A program made the translations under genes and the position numbers. The notes beneath the pieces were generated by a model. That model worked only from the letters and a program-made list of their open reading frames with translations, had not been told where the DNA came from and searched no databases. Positions 56,601 to 64,000 of a stretch of 64,000 nucleotides of DNA are shown in pieces (the first letter of the stretch is position 1; the number at the start of each line of letters is the position of its first letter). Source of the DNA: Desmodesmus armatus (taxonomy: Eukaryota; Chlorophyta; Chlorophyceae; Sphaeropleales; Scenedesmaceae); NCBI GenBank assembly GCA_007449985.2, contig VIIQ02000096.1, positions 248,001 through 312,000 of the forward strand, in the 5' to 3' direction.

Positions 56601-59600
56601 CTTACACAAACACCACAGATCTGCCAACACTGCTGCTGATGCAGTATCACAGGACTCCTGACACTGCCGCCAAAACCTACCCAGTGCTCCTCCCTGACAC
56701 TGATGCAACACCACAAGTCTGCTTCCATGCTCGACAAGCTAGGGCGTCTTGGCGGCCTTGTCAGCAGCATGACAACACTGCCAAGACGCCCAAGCTTGTC
56801 AAGCATGTAAGCAGACTTGTGGCGTTGCATCAGTGTCAGGGAGGAGTACTGCGTAGGACAATCACCTGAAGCCCACTATCCTGGCTAGCCCTGCCGCCAG
56901 CTGGAACCGAACACTTCAAAACACACTGCACAACCACCAACATCCACTCACCATGCCTGAAGTGGCAACACTGCTGCTGATGTGGCACCACAGCACTGCA
57001 GGCGATGCCCCCCCCCCACCTTGCATATCATATCATGCCATGTCTACTACCTTGTCCGCCCTGCCCTGTCCAACACCCTGACACACGAATGCCAACCAGC
57101 CATGTTGTGCACCAGCGGTTTGAGGTGATTTCGTATGTTATAACATCAGCCCAAGCTGGCGTGTTGTGATGGTGCACAGCAACCTCGATGTTGTCATCCA
57201 CTATCACAACCAGCCAGCACAGGCCCGATGTTACAACGTACAAAACCACCTCAACCTAATAACAACTCAATCTGAACATGCACTTTGCACTGTCCCCCCT
57301 CCTATGCACCTACAGGTCAGCCTTCATCACACCAAACAACCAACCAGTCAGGACGCGAACAATACTGCATCATTCAAATCATGCCCACACACCCTACATG
57401 CCCAAGCACCCTACCCCCCCACACACACACACAACGCCCAGCGCACCCCCCCCCCCACCCCACCCCACCCCACACACGCACGCACCCACACCACACACCG
57501 CACCCCCCCCCCCCCCATCCCTCCAAAACACACACAACAGGGTTGTCATCAAGTTTAGTGCCTAATACAGACACTACCCACCTGCAGGTCGGCCTTGTTG
57601 TGCATGTACAGGAACTCAAGATTCTGTGCAATGGGCGTCTTGCCACTCAGAATGTCCCGCAGCTTCGTCAGCTTGTCCCGCATCTCTGGAGACAGCTCAG
57701 GAGCAGGGGGAGGGCCACCATTGGCTGGAGCTGCAGCAGCAGCAGCAGCTGGGGCTGCATCTGTGTCCATTGCTGCTGCTGCGTCGTCACCACCAGCCGC
57801 CGGTGCTGCTGCCGCTGCTGCGTCACCCTCGGCTGCTGCTGGTGCTGCTGGCTCGGGCAGCTGGGGCAGCTGGTCTTGGACCTGCAGGAGTGACATGCAG
57901 ATGTCAGTTGGAAAATGATCAGTTGGGATGTGAGCCTTGGGCACACTCGTGCTGACCAGCAGCAAGCTGCTGTCGTAGCACTGGCTCAAAGCATCGCATC
58001 TCGATTGTATCGTATCTCTGCCTCACCTTGTACCCCTGACTCACCGCGTAACCCCATCACCCCGCCCATCTCACATGGCAGCAGCAGCATGAAACAGCCA
58101 CACCCCACACTCACGCAGCTACACTAACTGCACCGCACACGGCCCCCTTGAGGATGAATGACTGCAGCTCATTCTCCACCAGGTCAAATGCAATCTGGTA
58201 CGCCAGCAGCACATCATCCTGCACAGCACAGCACAGCACAGCACAGCACAGCACAGCACAGCACAGCACAGCACAGCACAGAAGCCTTGTGGTGCGGCAG
58301 CAGAAGAGAACCGTGCGACTGTCTGGGCCAAACATGTGGGCCGCCACTACCCACTCCGTCCCTGCACCCTGCACGCTTCCTGCACACTGCACCCAAGCAC
58401 CGGCCTGCAGAGGCTTGCAGAGTGTGCCGTGTATATGCGGTATCCCTTGTGGTTGAGCAAGGACCAGTCACCAGGGATACATCATATACACGGCACACTC
58501 TGCAAGCCTCTGCAGGCGGTACAACAGTAGTAGCTGCAGTTCAGGTCAATACAGCTTGGAATTTATGACCCAACGCATTACGGCCTAACCAATCATTGCT
58601 GCCGCTGCTGACCCCGCTGCTGCCTGCAGAGGGTTGCGCATTGTGACGTGTACATCGGATACCAGCTTACACAAAACACCTACGCTGAGTTTTGATTTAG
58701 CCACAAGGCACACTCTGCAAGCCTCCGCAGGCGGTACAAGGGCTGCAGCCGCAGTCCAGAGCAGCTTGCATTTGGTACCCGACACACTACAGCCTGCATT
58801 GCGCAATGCTCTGGCTTGGAACTATCGCTGCCGCTGCTCACCCCGCTGCTGCCGATGAGCTTGTTGAGGATCTTTGCCACTCCCGGTGCATCGTCCAGGA
58901 ACATGAGGCACTGGCAGATGACTGTGTAGTCAGGCTGGGGCAGTCCTCGTACAGCCGGATCAACAGCTGCAGCACCTGCAGGAGCGGGGTTCGAAAAACA
59001 AAACAAACAAAACAAAACAGGGGGAAAAAAGAGCGGCTGAGCGCATGTGCATGCGATATGTACGATGGGACGCTGCAAAAGGGTTCTGGCAGAGCAGCAG
59101 TAAGCAAAACAATAAAACCCAGCAGCTGGGCCTGCACTGGCTGATGGTGGTCATACTGCTCACGCCTCAACCCCGGTGCTGCTTCCCGCCCTACTGCTCA
59201 TGCCGCTCCTGCTGGCACCGCCCGACTCCTGTCGCCACCCCGCCTGCCACAACTGATACCCTCACCGACCAATACTGCACCTGTTGCCATAAATGAGAAG
59301 ATGAAGAAGAGAGAGAGAGAGCAAGGGAAGAGATGCACGGGCACCAAAACACAGGTGCATGTGTGACCCACACTGCCGTCACTGCTGCTATCGCTGCAGT
59401 CCCAACCGTGCGCACACACCTGCTGCCTGAAGTCCCTGTTGATGACCAGCTGCTGGCAGACCCTCAGGGCATAGCCCAGTGTTGCTGCTGCGTCTGTGCT
59501 GCGGCCCACAACCTCCTCCAGCTTGTCCAGCCTGCGGCCCTCCAGGGCAACACCCACCGCCTGCTCAAACTGACCATCCTGGCAACACCTGCAGGAAGTG

Positions 59601-61001
59601 GATGTGCAGGATGTGCAGCAACACAGCAGCGGGGGTATGATGGATACTGTGGATGATGTGTCGGTTGTGAGAGCTGGTGCTGCAACACCAGGTTGAGCTT
59701 GCGCTGTTGCTGCTTGCGCCGCACAGTTGATGCATTGGGTAGCACCACAACCCAGATGACGGCACATGCCTCCACAACACACTGTTTTGTACCTGTTGCC
59801 GGTTGTCCAACACCCAACACTGTGGTTTGTAAACACCAAACCCATCCCGCTGCTGACCCATCCCACTGCTGACCTTGCTGCCAGACTGCAGATCCCTAAA
59901 AATGCATGGGTTGTCATGCTGCGCACCTGCCGCAGGGCACCTGCTTGCGTGCCAGTTTCCCATGACAGAAGCCCCCCCCCCCTTCTTCAGACACACACAC
60001 CACCTGCTCGCACCTGTCCAGCATGCGCTCCACCACTGCCACCAGGCGGGGGTCCACCTCCACCTGCTCCTTATGCTCCACCTCCTTCACACGCAGCTCA
60101 AAGTACTGGTCCAGGCAGCGCGCTGCAGCACAACGACAAGGGGCGCATCACAGCCAGCACAGTGAGTACAGTCAGCACCTCACCCTCAATGCTGGTGGTG
60201 AGTTGGCAGGCGCTGACCCCAAACCCAGGCATGTGCAGTGCTGTGCTGAGCTGCTGCTGTGCCTGCAGCAACTGTTGTGCTGGAGGGACGCCAGGGGGTT
60301 GGGGGCTTGACTGCAGCTCGGTGTTTGCCGTTTGCGAGGCTGCATGGTTGCAAGGGCTTACCGATGAGGGTCTGCACATACTCCGACTGCTCGTCCACAT
60401 TGAAGTGTGTGCCGGCACCCAGCGCATATGTGAGGGCTGAGTCAAGCTCGCCTAGGTGGTAGAACACCTGTGCAAGGGAAACACGGAGTTCAGTTTCCCC
60501 ACATGCTTGCAAGCCCCAACAAAGCCTTGTGACCAGAACCAAGTTGGGTGGAATTCCTTAACAAGAAGCTGCATCTGCCACAACATGCCACCACAAGGCA
60601 CCAGAACCTGACCCCCTGCCACAGCGCTGTGCTAGCACACGATCGCGGCCCTGGAGCCGTGCCTGTGCTGCCATGCCGCCCAAGCGTCTTGCCTACTGCC
60701 AAAATCACATGTCATGAATGCCTGGAACAGCCTTGCACCAACTGTCTGCCCACCCAGCTGCTCTTCCCTGGCTCAACCCCCACAACACCTTTGAGGCGAT
60801 CAGTGCAGCCAGCTCCCGGTCCTCGAACTCATCATCCTCGTAAAGGGCCTCAACTGATCCGATATATGATGCTATCTGAAACCAAAACTCATGGACCACC
60901 TTGTTCAGGTGCACCAGAGCGTAGTGCTTGAGCTCATCGTTGTCGTCTGCCAGCAGCGTCAGCAGGCCTGCTGCGCTGGAAGGCAAGACAGCAGCCGTCA
61001 T
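46152..61001 (-). CDS. RPN2: 26S proteasome regulatory subunit RPN2 (PSMD1)
   Basis: RPN2 is the large PC-repeat scaffold of the 19S proteasome base, binding the ubiquitin receptor RPN13. Twenty exons: 60789-61001, 60362-60467, 60014-60122, 59420-59588, 58842-58975, 58141-58218, 57582-57881, 53028-53234, 52165-52353, 51488-51660, 50923-51074, 50263-50474, 49641-49783, 49120-49201, 48752-48860, 48444-48574, 47917-48045, 47402-47622, 46700-46780 and 46152-46312. All splice sites are GT-AG. Family landmarks: [165 protein letters not shown]. Three exons (58842-58975, 53028-53234, 47402-47622) each lack one base: frame and splice phase are restored if one nucleotide is added near 58937, 53165 and 47535. 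With that, the product is about 1,033 residues (human 953), the excess being an Ala-rich acidic loop. The C-terminal exon may splice once more. Confidence 0.93.
46879..47029. repeat. Inverted-repeat element in RPN2 intron 18
   Basis: Outer arms of 28 bp (46879-46906 and 47002-47029, gcccgcctgggcg...) match with one mismatch. Inside, agctatggtgtgtc and its complement (about 46935 and 46960) form a second nested inverted repeat. This resembles a miniature inverted-repeat transposon of ~150 bp. A further partial copy of the inner motif (cacaccatagcagc) follows at about 47048. Confidence 0.8.
47167..47364 (-). other. Orphan open frame in RPN2 intron 18
   Basis: A 65-codon minus-strand frame between RPN2 exons 18 and 19 has ordinary, lysine-rich composition rather than low complexity. 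It includes [18 protein letters not shown] and [19 protein letters not shown]. The phase-compatible RPN2 splice skips it. It could be an alternative exon, a fragment of another gene with a CxxC motif, or chance. Confidence 0.3.
50098..50134 (-). pseudogene. Copy of RPN2 exon 12 end (with donor) in intron 12
   Basis: On the minus strand, gagctgccatggcagtgggcatagcctgtgcag then GT repeats the last ~37 bases of exon 12 (gagctgccatggcagtgggcctggcctgtgcag then GT), about 150 bp downstream of it. Confidence 0.85.
50789..50842 (-). pseudogene. Copy of RPN2 exon 11 end (with donor) in intron 11
   Basis: On the minus strand, caggacgccatcctgtg, gccatgtatgtgctgggcatggctgacag then gtatgg parallels exon 11's end (caggaccccatcctgcg, gccatgtatgtgctgggcatggcttacag then gtatgc). 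It lies just past a C run. Confidence 0.85.
51776..51825 (-). pseudogene. Copy of RPN2 exon 10 start (with acceptor) in intron 9
   Basis: On the minus strand, acag then gctttgctgcactgggcactgataacgaggaggtg repeats the acceptor and first ~35 bases of exon 10 (ccag then gtcttgctgcgctgggcactggcaatgaggaggtg), about 165 bp upstream of it. Confidence 0.85.
53385..53467 (-). pseudogene. Copy of RPN2 exon 8 start (with acceptor) in intron 7
   Basis: On the minus strand this repeats the acceptor and first ~80 bases of exon 8 ([12 protein letters not shown]...) with high identity, ~230 bp upstream of the true exon. It has a TAG where the exon reads on (GCGCGC-TAG). It keeps the full GCCAATGCCCTGATG that is one base short in the exon itself, which supports the frameshift call in exon 8. 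Confidence 0.9.
53581..53643. repeat. Poly-G tract of about 60 bp
   Basis: An almost uninterrupted run of G (one C) inside RPN2 intron 7, preceded by gcgcgctcgcgcgc. Such tracts can form G-quadruplexes and are hard to sequence, so the exact length is doubtful. Confidence 0.9.
53757..57060. repeat. Array of ~14 hairpin-prone units (~230 bp) in RPN2 intron 7
   Basis: A core like gctgatgcggcatcacagga followed by ctgctg recurs near 53764, 54001, 54241, 54460, 54689, 54960, 55189, 55419, 55646, 55876, 56223, 56409, 56637 and 56976, mostly 219-240 bp apart. In each unit a second motif, cagcagccttgtggtgtggc then atcagcat, follows 35-45 bp later and is an imperfect inverted copy of the first (about 17 of 23 bases pair). 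The array therefore consists of tandem units that each fold back. Three adjacent units at 54960-55480 are nearly identical, implying recent amplification. Confidence 0.85.
56676..56857. repeat. ~75 bp-arm fold-back within the intron 7 array
   Basis: The left arm (cagtgctcctccctgacact onward) and right arm, its complement (agtgtcagggaggagtactg), pair over ~75 bp with about six mismatches around a ~25 nt loop. This is two array-unit pieces in opposite orientation. A separate perfect 15 bp palindrome arm pair lies at about 55679-55717 (ggaagatgctgatca). Confidence 0.85.
58219..58281. repeat. (CAGCA)n microsatellite
   Basis: About 12 copies of gcaca/cagca immediately upstream (in gene sense) of RPN2 exon 6, overlapping its acceptor pyrimidine region (TGTGC repeats on the minus strand). 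Confidence 0.95.
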
Positions 61002-61361
61002 AGCTGCTTACTGCCTGCCTGTGGCTCCCTTGAGCTTTGGCTGCTCGACTCGGGACTTGTTTTGTTTGAGCAATCTGATCAAGCACCAAACTCAGCGTGA
61101 CGGGGAAGCAGCGACCTACAGCGGGTCTATGGCTGAACAATCAGCTCTCTTCAGCATGCTGGCAGCCGTGGAGACCAAGGCATGCACGCAAACTCACATT
61201 ACGTGAGCCCTGGTACCCGTTGAAACCTGTTGCATTCACTAATCCACCTGTGAATTTGACCCTTCAATCACTGATACGTGTAGCAATCCATCTCTCTGAC
61301 AGCTCTCACATCCTACATCCTTCTGCTGTTGAGCTGTCAGTGATCCTGATCATTTGGCAAC
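61002..61361. promoter_or_regulatory. Divergent region RPN2 / TUG
   Basis: Only 360 bp separates the two start codons, so a shared bidirectional promoter is likely. I see no obvious proteasome-type control element, but a formal motif scan was not possible. Confidence 0.55.
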
Positions 61362-64000
61362 ATGGCTTCCAACATCACCCTGTCTTACTTTGGACCACCA
61401 GGTACGTTGTACCAAGCTCACAGGCAAACCAATGCCCAATGGCACCTCATCACACCCACGAGTCACCTCGACAAAGTCCACTCAACCCATTCACCCACCC
61501 CCGCCTTCACTGCACAGAGCAAAAGCATGTCATCAAGGTCCCTCCCATGCAGACCCTGTCCGAGACCCTGCAGGCAGCTTCAACCAAGTTTAAGCCGGCG
61601 CTGGTGCCAGCACAGTGCAGCCTGCAGTACAACAAGAAGCCGGTTGACCTGCACACCCCCTTCAGGCTGCTGAATGTTCCAGCAGGCAGCAAGTTGGAGA
61701 TTCTCATTCACAGTAAGTGCAGGTTGCATGAGTGCCCAAAAGCAGTTGCATGCCATCGAAAATCTGAAAAGGGATCCAGCCAGCAGGCCTGCATGCACAA
61801 TGAGGTGCAGCTTGCAGTGCTCTAGGCAGTTGCATGTCGTCACAGGGGGTTAAAGGGCATTCAGCCAGGCTAGGATGACACTGAAATGCACCTGTATCCA
61901 TGCAGGGCCCCAGGCAGCTGTATCATCTGCTGCCCCGCCAGCCTCCACTCAGCCACAGCAACAGGTGAGCACACAGCCGGGGTGCAGCAGTTTTTGGGGG
62001 TCCATATCACCGCTGGGTGGCACTCTTCGCACTGGATCAACCAGCAGTAACCAGCAGTAACCAGCAGTAACCAGCAGGGGTGCAGCCCTCGTATCTGAAG
62101 GGTGGTGTTCCATGTTCAGACGTTCGGGCTACTGTACCGGGTAACTTAGAGGGTTTTAGGGGGTGCACTGGCAGGCGTGCAGCAGTACTGAGCAGGTGAT
62201 CACCCAGCAGTCGTACAGGGCAGCCAGCAGCTGGCCCATGTCTCTGCTCTGCTGTCGCATGGAGGTACAAATGAGGCACGGCCTGCTGGTGCTGCCTTCG
62301 TACGCACTCACGCCACAGCAGGGCTTTGATAAGGCCCCCAAGGGGCGGAAGAACCTCAAAGATGTGGACGTTTGTGTCTCGTATGTGATAAGCTTCGTCT
62401 CACAGGGGCGTGATGTCCCGTCCTGCAGGCACAAGCCCCCCAAGCAGCACCACAGCAAGCTCAACAGCCAGCGCCAGTAGCAGCAGCAGGGGCCACGCCC
62501 ATACAACCAGTAGCACAGCCTGCAGCAGCACCAACAGCTGCACCCCAACAGCAACAGCAGCAGGTGGCACCGACACCGTCACCACCTGGCCCACCTCCTG
62601 CAGCAGCAGTCGCTGCCCCACCAGCAGTCCCAGCAGCAGCTGCTGCTGCTGCTGCTGGTGGTGGCCCAAGCACTTCTGGCGCAGCAGCAGGCCCCAGCAG
62701 CAGTAATGCAGCAGCAGCAGCAGAGCCTGCATCAACCCCTGGGCCCTGGCTGCGCTGGGTGTGTCAGGGCAGGTGTATGTGTTCAATCAGAGGGCACTGG
62801 AGGCTGCTGCTGCTGACCAGGGACCAAAGTAAGCACCCGGTTTCTGCTCTGGTTTTTGCTCTGGTTTCTGCTCTTCAGCACCTTGCAGGGTGTCGAAGGC
62901 AGTTAGTGGTAGTTTTGAGGGTCTCTCAACGTGCAGCATTGCTGATTCAACAGAATTAGTGTCATCCTGGCGCAGTCCTGATGAACAATCCAACCTGCGC
63001 TTTTGCAAAGTGTCCATGCAGTGGTGTTTCCGACTGACAGTGGCAGCTACCAGGCTGCACTTGTGAGAGTGGCATTTACATGCCAATCAACTGCTGCACC
63101 CCTCGGCTACGTCAAGCCTTTGGTCTGCCTGATTGCTGAATGCGGCCTGCACACGTTCCCTCATTGCGCACCTACACTCATCCACCTGCCCTCCCTTCCC
63201 CGACTGTGCTCGTCATAACACTGCTTTCAAAAACAATAACACTGTTTGAATCCTGTGTGTGCAGGCCATGGATGTGGACCCCCCTGATGACTTCTTTGAG
63301 CTCACCACGGAGGATCTGGTGCGCCTGCAGCAGCAGGCCAATGAGAAGAAGCGGGTGAGTGTCCTCGCAACAATAAGAGGCAGCAGGGGGGGGGGTAGGG
63401 ACGAACTGCGGTGCAGCCCAGAAGCTACTGCACACCACCTGCTATGTAACCCGTCAGACTGTGCTGGTCTGACTTTGGGGACTGCACTGCACTGTACTGC
63501 ACTGTACTGCACCGTACTGTAATCCTCCCCCTACCATCGACCTGCCGAGCCTGCAGCCAGTAATGCTTTTTGTGTCCCGACTTAAGCATGAGGCTGCAGC
63601 AGCCGGCCACACTAGCAGCCTCCCTCTGTCCCAAATGTGTGATACTGGCCTCGCTTGCAACGTGGCACTGTGGCTCTCTCATGTCTGTCACCCCAGTACT
63701 CGGCACCCTTACAGTTATCTGTGTCAACGTGCTGTGCTGTACTGCACCCCCCCCCCCTGTCACTCCCTGCAGCACGACACGCTGTTCAAGCCCAGGGCTA
63801 TGCGCGAGGCCGAATCAGCAGCCCTAGCAGCTTCCCTGGGCCCCATCCGTGTGCGGCTGCACTTCCCAGATGCCACCATCGTTCAGGCCACCTTCCAAGC
63901 CTCCCAGCCCCTATCAGCAGTACAGCAGTTGGTGACTCAGCTGGCGTTGGAGGGGGTGGGGCCTGCACTGTATGTGTACACCACACCTCCTAAGACGGTG
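61362..64000 (+). CDS. ASPSCR1: TUG/ASPSCR1-PUX1-type UBX protein, 5' part (runs off right edge)
   Basis: Proteins of this family bind and disassemble the AAA ATPase p97/CDC48. Confident exons: 61362-61401, 61518-61712, 61906-61964, from 62429 (A/P/Q-rich linker), 63265-63354 and 63773 to beyond the right edge. The first two encode a TUG ubiquitin-like domain (MASNITLSYFGPP, HVIKVPPMQTLSETL, LQYNKKPVDLHTPFRLLNV, AGSKLEILI). The exon at 63265 has PPDDFFELTTEDLVRL, the family's conserved DDFFELT element. The last exon starts the UBX domain: IRVRLHFPDATIVQATFQ and YVYTTPPKTV. In the linker exon the Pro/Ala frame runs to about 62745. The following LGVSGQVYVFNQRALEAA, which resembles the LGREVRVF element of PUX1, is in another frame, so a small intron or one-base error lies near 62745. 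The exon between ~62830 and 63264 is unresolved. A 10 bp repeat (cagcagtaac, ~4 copies) lies in the intron at 62038-62077. Confidence 0.85.

Noticed and set aside
53757..57060. CRISPR array, because of regularly spaced repeats
   Set aside because: Repeats are ~230 bp apart, diverged, intronic and eukaryotic; there are no short identical repeats with unique spacers.
58214..58331. Cys/Ala-rich frames over the CAGCA repeat
   Set aside because: They are artefacts of the pentanucleotide microsatellite.
62163..62480. Extra TUG exon (frame with KAPKGRKNLKDVDVCVSYV)
   Set aside because: Exon 61906-61964 splices in phase 0 directly to 62429, and the frame has no family similarity.

Overview
The window is nuclear DNA of a chlorophycean green alga. 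This is inferred from GC-rich, intron-dense genes with GT-AG introns, protein families with plant or algal relatives, long CAG/GCA-encoded poly-Q and poly-A tracts, and UGUAA-type polyadenylation motifs about 70 nt after several stop codons. A Sphaeropleales-like origin is my guess; the genus is not determinable from this sequence.

Layout. Minus 1-5748: 5' two-thirds of DNA2 helicase-nuclease, cut off by the left edge. Plus 6458-8343: a proline-rich protein of unknown function. 8344-14683: gene-poor, with a diverged duplication that has exon-like edges at 11.8-13.2 kb. Minus 14684-17388: OGG1 (8-oxoguanine glycosylase). Plus 18092-20518: SYP4/Tlg2-type Qa-SNARE. Plus 21650-24231: a leucine-rich-repeat-like algal protein with an apparent frameshift and a decayed paralogue tail just downstream. 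Minus 25891-30391: NSUN5 (rRNA m5C methyltransferase). Plus 31041-37816: DBP5/LOS4 DEAD-box mRNA-export helicase. Minus 39583-40602: Q/S/A-rich unknown. Plus 41574-44688: exosome subunit RRP4. Minus 46152-61001: proteasome subunit RPN2 in 20 exons. Plus 61362 to the right edge: TUG/PUX1-type UBX protein.

The genes are mostly arranged head-to-head over short shared upstream regions (DNA2/proline-rich, OGG1/SYP4, NSUN5/DBP5, RPN2/TUG, and probably the Q-rich gene/RRP4) and tail-to-tail between pairs. Functions are housekeeping: DNA replication and repair (DNA2, OGG1), RNA processing, export and decay (NSUN5, DBP5, RRP4), proteostasis (RPN2, TUG) and trans-Golgi trafficking (SYP4). There is no evidence that they form one pathway.

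The most unusual signal is structural. In at least five genes the introns carry decayed copies of the edge of the neighbouring exon, together with its splice site. Acceptor-side copies lie upstream of the true exon and donor-side copies downstream of it, often next to long G or C homopolymers. DBP5 and RPN2 are the richest. Other notable structures are a 14-copy array of hairpin-prone ~230 bp units inside RPN2 intron 7, several long fold-back hairpins, and a 91 bp sequence present twice 7 kb apart, one copy flanked by a 15 bp direct repeat like an insertion. RPN2 has three separate one-base frame breaks, so either the assembly or the gene copy needs checking.
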